64,000 nucleotides of DNA from Chryseomicrobium aureum (GTDB taxonomy: Bacteria > Bacillota > Bacilli > Bacillales_A > Planococcaceae): positions 1 through 64,000 of the forward strand of contig NZ_JAFBFG010000001.1 of NCBI RefSeq assembly GCF_016909155.1, written 5' to 3'. The notes beneath the pieces were generated by a model. That model was not told the DNA's origin. It saw only the letters and a list, made by a program, of their open reading frames with translations, and searched no databases. The first letter of the stretch is position 1. The number at the start of each line of letters is the position of its first letter. Of this stretch, positions 43,040 to 52,451 are shown in pieces. Made by a program: the position numbers and the translations under genes.

Positions 43040-44424
43040 AGCGTTTATCCACGAAAGTGTGGGTGCTCTTTGTAACCATTTCAGCTCTATCGATTGGTAT
43101 CATTACGATTCTTTCCTATTATTTTTATGAATCGATCTATGTAGCGGAAGTTCAACAAACACTAGAACAAGAAGCAACTAACTTTGCAGTAGTAGCAGAT
43201 GGCACAGTAACAGACACCTTTATTGAAGAAGTAGATGCCTACAATCAGTATGCCACTACGGAAATCTTTGCTGTACGAAACCCACGTGAATTAAGCGCTT
43301 GTCTACCGTTTGAAATTGATTATGATGCATTGATTTCAGGAGAGGATCGTCAGCGATTGGTTAATGGGGAAGTAGTTGTGAAAAGGGGCTATCAAAGTCG
43401 CTTTGATCGAGACGTATTAAGTGTCATTTATCCAATCAAAGAAGACACGCGGCTGAATGGAATTCTATATTCCTATGTTCCGCTTTCTCCCATCCGTGAT
43501 TTCTTACAGAGCCATCTTGTTTTAGTGGGTGTAAGCGGAGGTTTATTGTTTATTTTGTTCGCTTTTATAAGCCGCTTTATTCTCCTATCTGTCTTAAAGC
43601 CACTACATGATTTGCAGAAAGCTACTGAAGACTTTGCACAAGGAAATTATAGTGTACGCGTAGATGTGCATTCATCAGATGAGATTGGGACGTTGAGTAC
43701 GACATTTAATCAAATGGCAGAAGCAGTTGAAACAGAAGACCAACGTAAGAAGCAATTTCTCGCGACAGTCTCTCATGAGTTGAGAACACCCCTAAGCTCA
43801 CTTGTGGGCTATAGTCAATCTTTGCAACAGGGATCTTTAGATGCACAGCATTATCCAGAAGTCTTTCAATTACTGGCATCTGAATCGGCTCGAATGAAGC
43901 GGTTGACAGAAGATTTACTAGCTGTCGCACGTAATGAAGATCGGGTGTTGGCGAAAGAGCCGTTGGTAGCAGCTGAACTTGTTCATCAAACTGTTCGTAT
44001 AGTAAAACAAAAAGCAGAGCAACGAACTATATCGTTACTAGTTGAACTGGATGATTCCCTCATCATTGAGGCAGAGGAACAGGCTATGATGCAGATTCTT
44101 GTCAATCTAGTGGATAATGCAATCGCATATAGCATAGAGGGAAAAAGTATTCACATACGTCTGACTAGCAGACAAAATGAAGCGATTTTTGAAATCGAAG
44201 ATGAAGGGGTGGGCATAGCGCCCAACCATTTGCCACATATTACAGAAAGATTCTATCGAGTGAATGAAGCGCGCACCCGGTCTGATGGAGGATCTGGATT
44301 AGGGTTAACAATTGTCAAACAACTCATAGAGGCGTCTGGCGGGAAGTTAGAAATCTTTAGTGAACTAGAGAAAGGGACTACTGTAAAAGTAACGGTTCCC
44401 CTATGGAAGGAAGAGAAAGCATGA
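43036..44424 (+). CDS. Membrane sensor histidine kinase
   Basis: 462 residues: membrane helix about 7-32, extracellular sensor about 33-163 containing a single Cys (ELSACLPFEIDYD), helix about 165-192, HAMP (LKPLHDLQKATEDFAQGNYS), HisKA with His in LATVSHELRTPLSS (about 252), and ATPase N, G1 and G2 boxes (NLVDNAIAYS; EDEGVGIAPN; DGGSGLGLTIVKQL). SD GAGGTGATG. The YtkA-like gene overlaps its stop. Signal unknown. Confidence 0.92.
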   Translation: MKRLSTKVWVLFVTISALSIGIITILSYYFYESIYVAEVQQTLEQEATNFAVVADGTVTDTFIEEVDAYNQYATTEIFAVRNPRELSACLPFEIDYDALISGEDRQRLVNGEVVVKRGYQSRFDRDVLSVIYPIKEDTRLNGILYSYVPLSPIRDFLQSHLVLVGVSGGLLFILFAFISRFILLSVLKPLHDLQKATEDFAQGNYSVRVDVHSSDEIGTLSTTFNQMAEAVETEDQRKKQFLATVSHELRTPLSSLVGYSQSLQQGSLDAQHYPEVFQLLASESARMKRLTEDLLAVARNEDRVLAKEPLVAAELVHQTVRIVKQKAEQRTISLLVELDDSLIIEAEEQAMMQILVNLVDNAIAYSIEGKSIHIRLTSRQNEAIFEIEDEGVGIAPNHLPHITERFYRVNEARTRSDGGSGLGLTIVKQLIEASGGKLEIFSELEKGTTVKVTVPLWKEEKA

Positions 44425-44885
44425 AGAAGTTTTTAGTCATTGGAGCCATTACGCTGGCACTAGCAGGCTGTTCAAATGATGCGCACGAGGGGATGCATGA
44501 ACCTTCACTAGAAGTAGTGGAAGTTGAAGTGTTAACAAATAAGCAACTAGAGCCTGGTGAACAAGTTACTTTGTCTGCTCGTGTCACGCAAGAACAGCAA
44601 GCGGTGAATGATGCAGAAGAAGTGAAGTTTGAAGTATGGGAGTCTGGTTTGCGCGATCAAGGTACTACCTTGGAAGGTGAACTAACAGAAGATGGCGTTT
44701 ACGAAGTCGCGTATACATTTGAAACAGAAGGCGTCTATTACATGTTTGCGCACACAACAGCTCGCGGTATGCACGTCATGCCGAAGACAGAGTTCATCGT
44801 AGGAGACCCAGATATGTCAGAAGTGTTGGAAGATAACTCAACCGATACTATGGACCATGAAGAAGACCATAATGACCATAAGTAA
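44421..44885 (+). CDS. YtkA/FixH-like lipoprotein with His-rich tail
   Basis: 154 residues. Lipobox LALAGC (Cys14 to 15), an immunoglobulin-like domain (YtkA type; VKFEVWESGLRDQG, YEVAYTFETEGVYYMFAHT) and a tail rich in His and acids (MDHEEDHNDHK). The tail and the HTTARGMHVMP segment could bind metal such as copper. Last gene of the operon, ATGA overlap with the kinase; likely a target or accessory of the two-component system. Confidence 0.8.
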   Translation: MKKFLVIGAITLALAGCSNDAHEGMHEPSLEVVEVEVLTNKQLEPGEQVTLSARVTQEQQAVNDAEEVKFEVWESGLRDQGTTLEGELTEDGVYEVAYTFETEGVYYMFAHTTARGMHVMPKTEFIVGDPDMSEVLEDNSTDTMDHEEDHNDHK

Positions 44886-44891
44886 AAAAAT

Positions 44892-44926
44892 CCGGGTACC
44901 TTGTCTAGTTTAAGCAGGGTACCCGG
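44892..44926 (+). terminator. Terminator of the lipoprotein/two-component operon
   Basis: CCGGGTACC pairs exactly GGTACCCGG over a 17-nt loop that can extend the stem. The T run is weak (TTACTGTTT). Confidence 0.75.
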
Positions 44927-44959
44927 TTACTGTTTCGTATTCATTTTGATAAATCTCCT

Positions 44960-45088
44960 TTAAGCTTGCGAGTTACACTTTTCACATTGCGTTTGATAGC
45001 ACTCATGCATTTCTTCTAGTTTATCGCCACAAGTAGCACATTGTTTTGCAGGTAGGTTACGGAAATACTCTACTACGTTTTCAATCAT
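44960..45088 (-). CDS. yhfH: Zinc-knuckle microprotein YhfH
   Basis: 42 residues with two CxxC-type pairs: KQCATCGDKLEEMHECYQTQ and CEKCNSQA. The N-terminal MIENVVEYFRNLPAKQC matches B. subtilis YhfH, which likewise lies near lplJ/lcfB. SD GGAGGTG, 6 nt from the ATG. Role unknown; zinc binding inferred from the cysteines. Confidence 0.82.
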   Translation of the reverse strand: MIENVVEYFRNLPAKQCATCGDKLEEMHECYQTQCEKCNSQA

Positions 45089-45210
45089 TGTGTTCACCTC
45101 CATCTGTTATAGTACTGTTTAACTTATTTGAAGTGTAATATAACACAGATAACTTTGTCAACCCAAAACTTTCAGAATCATGTAAAATACTTATGAAGGG
45201 AGTTTTGACA

Positions 45211-46203
45211 ATGCTTTTTATTGATAATAAAGGAATTACAGATCCTCGTATAAATTTAGCGATTGAAGAATATGCACTTACTACAATGGATGTGGAAAAA
45301 GATTCTTTCTTCCTGTTCTATATCAACCAACCGTCAATTATTATTGGACGCAATCAAAATACAGTAGAAGAAATCAACACAGATTTTGTAGAGCAAAATG
45401 GAATCATCCCGGTTCGTCGTCTGTCAGGTGGAGGCGCAGTGTATCATGATCTTGGGAATTTAAACTTTAGCTTCATCACAAAAGATGATGGGGAGAGCTT
45501 CCGGAACTTTAAGAAGTTTACGCAACCGATTGTAGATGCGTTAAAAGAAATGGGCATTGACGCAGAGCTTAGTGGGCGTAATGATATTATGGCTGAAGGT
45601 CGAAAGATTTCTGGCAATGCACAATTTGCAACAAAAGGCCGTATGTTTAGTCACGGAACACTTCTGTTCGACTCGGAAATGGATGCCGTCGTATCTGCTT
45701 TAAAGGTACGAAAAGATAAAATCGAGTCAAAAGGGATCAAATCAATTCGCAGTCGTGTTGCAAACATATCTGAATTCTTAGAGCAACCTATGTCGATAGA
45801 AGAATTTAAGAAGCGTCTTTTAATTTCTATCTTCGGTGGAGAACAAAACATTGTCTACCAAGAGCTTTCTGAACAAGACTGGGAAAATATCCATAAGCTC
45901 TCTGAAAAGCGCTACCAAGCGTGGGACTGGAACTTTGGGAAATCACCGAAGTTCAACTTGGATCACACACAGCGTTTTGCTCCAGGGTCAATTGACTTAA
46001 AGCTTCAAGTGACAAAAGGCAAGATTGAAGATGCAGCGATTTTTGGTGACTTCTTTGGAGTAGGGGACATGGCCGACGTTGAACAACGTTTGGTAGGAAT
46101 CGACTACTCACGCAAAGCAATCGATGAAGCGCTCGCAGATATTGATATCCCGACGTACTTCGGTGGTATTACACGTGAAGAATTTTTATCTCTTATTTAT
46201 TAA
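45211..46203 (+). CDS. lplJ: Lipoate-protein ligase LplJ
   Basis: 330 residues. Scavenges free lipoate and attaches it to lipoyl domains through lipoyl-AMP. Signature RRLSGGGAVYHDLGNLNFSF, catalytic-region GRNDIMAEGRKISGNAQ and GTLLFD are intact; the C-terminal accessory domain is present. ATG 45211 has GGGAG 8 nt upstream; the ATG at 45193 has none. Confidence 0.94.
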   Translation: MLFIDNKGITDPRINLAIEEYALTTMDVEKDSFFLFYINQPSIIIGRNQNTVEEINTDFVEQNGIIPVRRLSGGGAVYHDLGNLNFSFITKDDGESFRNFKKFTQPIVDALKEMGIDAELSGRNDIMAEGRKISGNAQFATKGRMFSHGTLLFDSEMDAVVSALKVRKDKIESKGIKSIRSRVANISEFLEQPMSIEEFKKRLLISIFGGEQNIVYQELSEQDWENIHKLSEKRYQAWDWNFGKSPKFNLDHTQRFAPGSIDLKLQVTKGKIEDAAIFGDFFGVGDMADVEQRLVGIDYSRKAIDEALADIDIPTYFGGITREEFLSLIY

Positions 46204-46272
46204 TATGCGTTGAAACTAAACATGCTCACTCAGTCCTTGGGAGAGCTGTTTTTTTATAAGGAGGCGACGAAT

Positions 46273-46977
46273 TTGGAGAAACACCGGATATTTATTGTAG
46301 AAGATGACGTGAAAATAGCTGAGATGTTAGCAGGAATGCTTGCTAAATATCAATATGATACACGTGTAGTTGAAGATTTTGACAAGATTGCGGAAGAAGC
46401 AGCTGTCTGGAATCCTCACTTAATTTTGTTAGATATTAATCTTCCGACGTATGACGGGTATTTTTGGTGTCGTGAACTGCGTCAAGTGACGACCTGCCCG
46501 ATTATTTTTGTCTCGGCACGAACATCTGAAATGGACCAAGTATTTGCGATTGAAAACGGAGGAGACGACTACATCACGAAACCATTTCATTATGAAATCG
46601 TCTTAGCTAAAATAAAGAGTCATATACGAAGAACTTACGGTGAGTATGCAGTGAAGCAAGAGGAGCGCACAGTAAAGCTTGGTAGTATGACATTATTTAT
46701 GGAGCGACTAGAGCTGGATTGCAAAGGGACAATCGTGCCTTTACAAAAAAAAGAATGCGTTATATTGGAGTTATTGTTCGATCAGCATCCAAAAGTAGTA
46801 TCACGCGAACGGTTGCTTGAAGAATTATGGGACGACCAATCGTTTGTAGATGAAAATACGCTCAATGTGAACATGACCCGCGTCCGGAAGAAACTTAAGG
46901 ACTATGGTGTGAAATCCACCATCGAGACAGTGCGCGGAGCAGGATACCGATTGCTCCTTCATCCGGAGGAAGGATGA
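46273..46977 (+). CDS. Bce-type response regulator
   Basis: 234 residues, OmpR family: VEDDVKIAEML, phospho-Asp in LILLDINLPTYDG, YITKPFHYE; winged helix ELLFDQHPKVVSRERLLEEL. The TTG start follows AAGGAGG by 8 nt. First gene of a regulator-kinase-ATPase-permease set of BceRSAB layout, which senses and resists cell-wall-active peptides such as bacitracin. Confidence 0.9.
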   Translation: MEKHRIFIVEDDVKIAEMLAGMLAKYQYDTRVVEDFDKIAEEAAVWNPHLILLDINLPTYDGYFWCRELRQVTTCPIIFVSARTSEMDQVFAIENGGDDYITKPFHYEIVLAKIKSHIRRTYGEYAVKQEERTVKLGSMTLFMERLELDCKGTIVPLQKKECVILELLFDQHPKVVSRERLLEELWDDQSFVDENTLNVNMTRVRKKLKDYGVKSTIETVRGAGYRLLLHPEEG

Positions 46978-46978
46978 C

Positions 46979-47977
46979 GTGATCCGTTTATTTATACGTG
47001 AACACCTTATCTCTCTTTTGTTTCCTGTATTCATTGCATTTTTAGGAATTTTACTGTACAGCCTAGACGGCTATCAATCTATTAATACAATGATATATGT
47101 CGTTGTATTAACAATTATTTTAACGCTACTCGTCCATTTTTATTTGTATTTACGAAAGTACAAGTATTATAAACGATTGCTCACACCACCTAAGGCGATG
47201 GAAGATTTATTAGAGAAAATTTACCCATCTCCGGAACAAAAGCAAGAACAAGTATACTGGCAACAACTGTATCGATTGTATCAGCAGGAAGTGCAACGGC
47301 TCTATGCTGCCCAGAAAAGACATCTTCAGTTTATGAATGGTTGGGTTCACCAAATGAAGACGCCAATAGCAGTCATTGAGATGATGGCCCAGCAAGATGA
47401 AAAATTAGATAGTCAATCTGTCAGTGAAGAAACGGAGCGAATCAAAAAAGCATTAGAAGCTGTTCTGATGAATGCGCGCCTCGATACATTTGAAGAGGAT
47501 TTACGGATTGAAAAAGTTAATCTAGGTGACCTCGTTACGTCCGTGATCAATGAAAACAAGCGGTTATTTATTAAGCGACAAGTTTTTCCTGTACTAGAAG
47601 TAGACGAAAGTTTAGTCGTATCTACAGATCGCAAATGGCTTCAATTTGTCGTTTCTCAGTTTATTACGAATGCGGTAAAGTATTCCTTCACGCCCCAATC
47701 AAAAATTTGGGTGTCGACAACATGCGGAGAATCCAATTGCCGGTTAATCGTCAAAGATGAAGGAATTGGTATTCCAAAGAGTGATTTAAAACGTGTAACG
47801 CGCGCTTTCTATACAGGTGAAAATGGGCGTAAAACTGGTGAATCTACAGGTATGGGTCTTTACATTGCAAATGAGGTAAGTAAAAAGCTCGGTCATGAGC
47901 TGACAATTGAGTCAGAAGTTAATCAAGGGACAACGGTTACATTGACTTTTGAGGATTATGAGAAAGTAGGGGACTAA
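46979..47977 (+). CDS. Bce-type intramembrane-sensing kinase
   Basis: 332 residues. Two helices at the N-terminus (LISLLFPVFIAFLGILLYSL and MIYVVVLTIILTLLVHFYLY) with only a few residues between, so no extracellular sensor: it must sense through its transporter. HisKA with His in FMNGWVHQMKTPIAVIEMMA; ATPase boxes VVSQFITNAVKYS and DEGIGIPKSDLKR, ESTGMGLYIANEV. GTG start, 2 nt after the regulator, SD GGAGGAAGG. Confidence 0.92.
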   Translation: MIRLFIREHLISLLFPVFIAFLGILLYSLDGYQSINTMIYVVVLTIILTLLVHFYLYLRKYKYYKRLLTPPKAMEDLLEKIYPSPEQKQEQVYWQQLYRLYQQEVQRLYAAQKRHLQFMNGWVHQMKTPIAVIEMMAQQDEKLDSQSVSEETERIKKALEAVLMNARLDTFEEDLRIEKVNLGDLVTSVINENKRLFIKRQVFPVLEVDESLVVSTDRKWLQFVVSQFITNAVKYSFTPQSKIWVSTTCGESNCRLIVKDEGIGIPKSDLKRVTRAFYTGENGRKTGESTGMGLYIANEVSKKLGHELTIESEVNQGTTVTLTFEDYEKVGD

Positions 47978-47978
47978 A

Positions 47979-48752
47979 ATGGCAGTTGTTAAAGCAAATC
48001 ATATTACCAAAATCTACGACGGGAAAGTTGCACACTCTGCCATTAATCAACTGTCATTTGAAGTGGAAAAAGGAGAATTCCTGGCCATTATGGGTCCTTC
48101 GGGCTCGGGCAAAACGACGCTTTTAAATATACTCTCCACAATCGATCAACCTACCTCTGGGACCTTAACAATTGATGGGCAAGACCCACAATCGTTATCA
48201 GCGAAGCAATCTGCTTTATTTCGGAGAGAACGTTTGGGGTTTGTGTTTCAAGATTTCAACTTACTACCTTCGCTAACAGTAGAAGAAAACATGGTATTGC
48301 CACTGACACTCGCAAATCAAACAGTTTCTGAAATGCAGACACGTTTAGATGAACTTGTCACGGAACTTCATCTTGAATCGGTGCGTGCTAATTTTCCAAA
48401 TGAATTATCTGGGGGACAAGCGCAGAGAACAGCGATTGGACGTGCACTTATTCATCAACCGACAGTCCTTCTTGCAGATGAACCAACGGGAAATTTGGAC
48501 TCGAAAGCTTCGAAAGATGTGTTGGAACTATTGACACGGGTGAACAGAGAATTGGATACCACGATTATTATGGTGACACATGATCCGATTGCAGCAAGCT
48601 ATTGCGACCGGGTGCTGTTTATTAAAGATGGGGAATATTTCAATGAAATCTACAAAGATGATTTACGCCAAACATTCTTCCAGCGTATTTTAAATTTACT
48701 CTCGCTACTTGGAGGGAACGTTAATGACCTTTCTACAGTTCGCCTATCGTAA
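47979..48752 (+). CDS. Bce-type ABC transporter ATPase
   Basis: 257 residues. Walker A GPSGSGKTTLLN, signature LSGGQAQR, Walker B VLLADEPTGNLD. Peptide-antibiotic detoxification ATPase. It starts 2 nt after the kinase stop. The C-terminal tail (RILNLLSLLGGNVNDLSTVR) runs over the start of the permease gene by 29 nt. Confidence 0.93.
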   Translation: MAVVKANHITKIYDGKVAHSAINQLSFEVEKGEFLAIMGPSGSGKTTLLNILSTIDQPTSGTLTIDGQDPQSLSAKQSALFRRERLGFVFQDFNLLPSLTVEENMVLPLTLANQTVSEMQTRLDELVTELHLESVRANFPNELSGGQAQRTAIGRALIHQPTVLLADEPTGNLDSKASKDVLELLTRVNRELDTTIIMVTHDPIAASYCDRVLFIKDGEYFNEIYKDDLRQTFFQRILNLLSLLGGNVNDLSTVRLS

Positions 48753-50646
48753 TGTAGTGCGAAACCGCAGGGTCTATGCGGCGTATTTTATGGCGAGCAG
48801 CTTTTCTGTCATGGTGTTCTTTATTTATTCCATGTTATTATTCCATCCATCCATTGAAAATCAATTCATCCAAGACATTGCCTTTATGGGGATGGCTGTA
48901 GCGGATGTCGTGTTAGTCATCTTCACATTGTTTTTTTTATTGTATTCTTTGAGTGCTTTTTTACAGGCTCGATCCAAAGAATTTGGGATTTTGCAGCAAC
49001 TGGGAATGGACCGTGGTCAACTACAGCGTCTAGTCTTCACGGAAACAATGATTTTAGGGATTTTCGCATTAGCAACGGGGCTCTTTTTTGGCTACATTTT
49101 CACGAAGTTTTTCTTTATGATCATTCGTGCCATGCTTGTTCTTGAAAGTCTGCCTCTTTACTTCAGTCTGGAGCCCTTTTTACTAACGACGGTTGTCTTT
49201 GTCACCCTTTTTATCATTATTTCAATTGCAGGAAGCGTGTTTATTAGGCAGAGCCCGATTGTTCAGTTAATGATTGGGGGAAATCGCGTTAGTGAGTCGA
49301 CACATTACTCTACTGTTGGGGCATGGGTCTCTTTCGGTTTGCTTTCTGTCGCCTATGGTCTCGTAATTTACTCATTGTTTACTATGAATGTGTGGTGGTC
49401 ACCAGTGATCGTGCTCTGTGCGATCTGGGGAAGCTACTATTTCTTTAAAGATGGAATGTTGTATTTAATCTATTCGTTACGAAATCATAAAAATGTATAT
49501 TGGCGATCAACGCGTATTGTGACGTTTTCAGATGCCATTGAAAAGATTCGTGAGAACTCTCGTATGTACTTTATTGTGACGATGGTCTCGACTTTAGCTA
49601 TAATCTCAGTTGGGGTGGTTGCTTCATTAACTAGCTTTGCAAATCAATATAGAGAAAGCAATCCCATCAGTGTACTCTATTTGAGCGAAGCGACAAACCC
49701 TTTTGAGCGCCAACATATCGCGGGTTTGACTGCAGACTTTTACGAGCAAAACTTAACTTATACTCTCTTGACTGCACCGATTGTAAAACAAACATCTGCC
49801 GCTACAAATGACCCGGTTCATTTATTACGTGAAACCGACATCAATACAATAGCCGCTGTATTAAAGGAACCCTTGATTGATCTTGAGCCAGGGGAAGGGA
49901 TGCGATTTGGTCAACCGGTGAACGAGGCGAACCAGCAATTGATTCACCTCAGAGAAAATACAATTTATTTTCATGTGGGAGAAGGCTATATGCACTTCCC
50001 CCTACCAGAAGCCGCTTTTGATGGCCCGGCTTATATTTTGTCGGATGAAGATTATGACCGAATTTCAAATGCCTATCTCTATGGTCGATGGGATGAAAAT
50101 TTGACAACAATATTTGCGTTTCACGTACCTGATTGGTTACGAACAGATGCGATTGGTTTGGATCTCGATAGGGAAATGATTGCCTCCTACGAAACAGGAG
50201 AACAGCTGCCGTTTTACTTTGATAACCCAGGACTCAACTATTCGTATATTAGTTCCACATTCTCGCTTTTACTTGTCACAGGGCTCTTAGTAGCTGCTGT
50301 ACTTATTCTTGCGGCGGGCAGCTTTATCTACTTTAAGTTCTACACAAATCTCGAGAAAGATAGACGACAGTTTGAAGTATTACGACATATGGGACTGACA
50401 AACCAAGAATTGCGTATGATTGCAGATCGCCAGTTATATCCGCAGTTTTTCTTACCGTGGGGACTTGCTATGCTCCATGCTACCTTCTCATTTTTATTTT
50501 TACAGGCAGTTTGGGTCGATATTGCAGCACTGTCCATTGCGATGGAAATGCTAATCGTACTTGGCGTATTCACAACCATTCAAGCAGCATATTATTTCTT
50601 GATTCGTTGGCGCTATTTAGCGCATCTTCAATTAAATGATGAGTAA
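48724..50646 (+). CDS. Bce-type ABC transporter permease
   Basis: 640 residues. FtsX-like permease with ten membrane helices: one at the N-terminus, groups near 50-80, 105-185, 195-250 and 275-310, then a large extracellular domain (about 315-505) and three C-terminal helices. BceB-type proteins flip or free lipid-II-cycle intermediates from peptides and signal to the kinase. ATG 48724 follows GGAGGG; the longer frame lacks an SD. Confidence 0.92.
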   Translation: MTFLQFAYRNVVRNRRVYAAYFMASSFSVMVFFIYSMLLFHPSIENQFIQDIAFMGMAVADVVLVIFTLFFLLYSLSAFLQARSKEFGILQQLGMDRGQLQRLVFTETMILGIFALATGLFFGYIFTKFFFMIIRAMLVLESLPLYFSLEPFLLTTVVFVTLFIIISIAGSVFIRQSPIVQLMIGGNRVSESTHYSTVGAWVSFGLLSVAYGLVIYSLFTMNVWWSPVIVLCAIWGSYYFFKDGMLYLIYSLRNHKNVYWRSTRIVTFSDAIEKIRENSRMYFIVTMVSTLAIISVGVVASLTSFANQYRESNPISVLYLSEATNPFERQHIAGLTADFYEQNLTYTLLTAPIVKQTSAATNDPVHLLRETDINTIAAVLKEPLIDLEPGEGMRFGQPVNEANQQLIHLRENTIYFHVGEGYMHFPLPEAAFDGPAYILSDEDYDRISNAYLYGRWDENLTTIFAFHVPDWLRTDAIGLDLDREMIASYETGEQLPFYFDNPGLNYSYISSTFSLLLVTGLLVAAVLILAAGSFIYFKFYTNLEKDRRQFEVLRHMGLTNQELRMIADRQLYPQFFLPWGLAMLHATFSFLFLQAVWVDIAALSIAMEMLIVLGVFTTIQAAYYFLIRWRYLAHLQLNDE

Positions 50647-50673
50647 AGCTCTCCTTTTGGAGGGCTTTTTTTT
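50647..50673 (+). terminator. Bce operon terminator
   Basis: AGCTCTCC pairs GGAGGGCT over TTTT, then T8. Confidence 0.9.
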
Positions 50674-50677
50674 AACA

Positions 50678-50706
50678 TTGCTATTCGGTGGAATTTTTAG
50701 TAGAAT
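50678..50706 (+). promoter_or_regulatory. Promoter of the acyl-CoA ligase gene
   Basis: TTGCTA, 17 nt, TAGAAT; the FadR box starts 13 nt after the -10. Confidence 0.6.
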
Positions 50707-50719
50707 GAAAACTATGAAA

Positions 50720-50737
50720 TGAATGACTATTCATTCA
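50720..50737. promoter_or_regulatory. FadR operator
   Basis: TGAATGACTATTCATTCA fits the known Bacillus FadR consensus TGAATGAMTANTCATTCA at every position. Placed in the initial transcribed region, it should repress the gene until long-chain acyl-CoA releases FadR. Confidence 0.9.
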
Positions 50738-50755
50738 ATTTGAAAGGGGAATTCT

Positions 50756-52306
50756 ATGAGTCTAGTTTCACGCGTACAGCAACAGGCTGTGCAAAATACA
50801 ACGAAAGCAGCATACAGTTTCATGGGGAAAGAGACGTCTTATGCAGAGTTTGAAGGAACAGTCGCAAAATTTGCAGGAGCATTACAAACTCTTGGCGTTA
50901 AAAAAGGAGACAATGTTGCCTTTTTATTAGGAAATACACCTCATTTTTTGATTTCACTTTATGCAACAATGCGTTTGGGTGCTACAGCAGTACCGATCAA
51001 TCCGATTTATACACCGGATGAAATTTCCTACATTATCAAAAATAGCGATGCAAAGGTAGTCATTGCTCTTGATTTGTTATTGCCATTCGTAGAGCAAGCT
51101 GCAGGAGCGTTCCCAATAGTGGCACAATACATCATCTGTGAAACAACACCTGAAACAGGGGATAAGCTGCGTGCACTTCCAGAATCTTTACAAGCTAAAG
51201 TGAAACCGTTTTCAGTATTAGTTCAAGCAGGGGAGATGATTGCTCCGGTAGAAGTAGCGGACAATGATACTGCTATTATTTTATACACATCAGGAACTAC
51301 AGGTCATCCAAAAGGCGCGATGTTGACGTTTGAAAACATTTTTTCAAATGCTCGAGATGTTGCAGAATATCTACAATTTTCGCCAAATGACCGGGTGCTT
51401 GCGACATTGCCTGTATTCCATGTATTTGCATTGACGGTCGTTGTAAACGCGCCACTCGTTACGGGGTCTACTATACTTTTAGTACCAAAATTCTCACCAG
51501 CAGATGTATTCCAAGTGGCTAAAGAAGAAAAGGCAACTGTCTTTGCAGGCGTACCTACGATGTACAATTTCTTATATCAATTCCCAGATGCAGATCCAGC
51601 AGACTTCTCAACTGTTCGACTTGCCATCTCGGGTGGAGCATCACTGCCTGTAGCGCTACTTCATAATTTTGAAGACAAATTTAACGTGCGTATTTCAGAA
51701 GGATACGGTTTATCAGAAGCCTCTCCAGTAACGTGTTTCAATCCACTAGACCGTGAACGAAAAGCAGGTTCCATTGGTACATCCATCATCAATGTGGAAA
51801 ACAAAATTGTAAATGAACTTGGTGAGGAGTTACCTGTAGGAGAAGTTGGAGAACTGATTGTACGAGGCCCCAATGTAATGAAAGGCTATTACAACATGCC
51901 GGAAGAAACAGCCAATGCAATTCGTGATGGGTGGTTATATACAGGAGACCTTGCACGAAAAGATGAAGAAGGGTACTTCTATATCGTTGATCGTAAAAAA
52001 GATATGATCATCGTTGGAGGCTACAACGTGTATCCTCGTGAAGTGGAGGAAGTGTTGTTCGCGCATCCTGGAATTTTAGAAGCAGCTGTAGTCGGCGTAC
52101 CAGATCTAAACTTTGGTGAGCAAGTGCTGGCATTTGTAGTTCTAAAAGACACAGCACTTTCAACAGACGAGGTAGAAGCATTCTGCCGTGAAAAGCTTGC
52201 GAAATACAAAGTTCCAACTCGAATCGAAATACTTGAAGAACTTCCGAAGAACACAACAGGAAAAATTCTCCGCCGTACATTAAAAGAACAATCCACTACA
52301 AACTAA
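50756..52306 (+). CDS. lcfB: Long-chain fatty acid-CoA ligase (LcfB-like)
   Basis: 516 residues, ANL superfamily. AMP-binding P loop YTSGTTGHPKGA (about 174-185), EGYGLSEASPV, YTGDLARKDEEGYFYIVDRK and the C-terminal catalytic Lys in PKNTTGKILRR. Activates fatty acids for beta-oxidation. SD AAAGGGG. FadR box upstream agrees with B. subtilis lcfB (yhfL) regulation and it lies near lplJ as there. Confidence 0.93.
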   Translation: MSLVSRVQQQAVQNTTKAAYSFMGKETSYAEFEGTVAKFAGALQTLGVKKGDNVAFLLGNTPHFLISLYATMRLGATAVPINPIYTPDEISYIIKNSDAKVVIALDLLLPFVEQAAGAFPIVAQYIICETTPETGDKLRALPESLQAKVKPFSVLVQAGEMIAPVEVADNDTAIILYTSGTTGHPKGAMLTFENIFSNARDVAEYLQFSPNDRVLATLPVFHVFALTVVVNAPLVTGSTILLVPKFSPADVFQVAKEEKATVFAGVPTMYNFLYQFPDADPADFSTVRLAISGGASLPVALLHNFEDKFNVRISEGYGLSEASPVTCFNPLDRERKAGSIGTSIINVENKIVNELGEELPVGEVGELIVRGPNVMKGYYNMPEETANAIRDGWLYTGDLARKDEEGYFYIVDRKKDMIIVGGYNVYPREVEEVLFAHPGILEAAVVGVPDLNFGEQVLAFVVLKDTALSTDEVEAFCREKLAKYKVPTRIEILEELPKNTTGKILRRTLKEQSTTN

Positions 52307-52312
52307 TACTAT

Positions 52313-52361
52313 TGCCAGTTTTCTCCCTAGTTCACGAATAGGGGAGGGAGCTGGTTTTTTA
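52313..52361 (+). terminator. lcfB terminator
   Basis: CCAG and CTCCCTA pair TAGGGGAG and CTGG with internal mismatches, then T6. Confidence 0.78.
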
Positions 52362-52451
52362 TTATCTTTTGTATGAATAGTTTGGCGATTTAAATAAATT
52401 CAAGTATACTGAGAAGGTATTTTGATAACCGAAATAAAAGGAGTGTGTCTT

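Noticed and set aside
46224-46256. Terminator after lplJ
   Set aside because: A T7 run follows a weak, mismatched GCTC/GAGC pairing; too poor to call.
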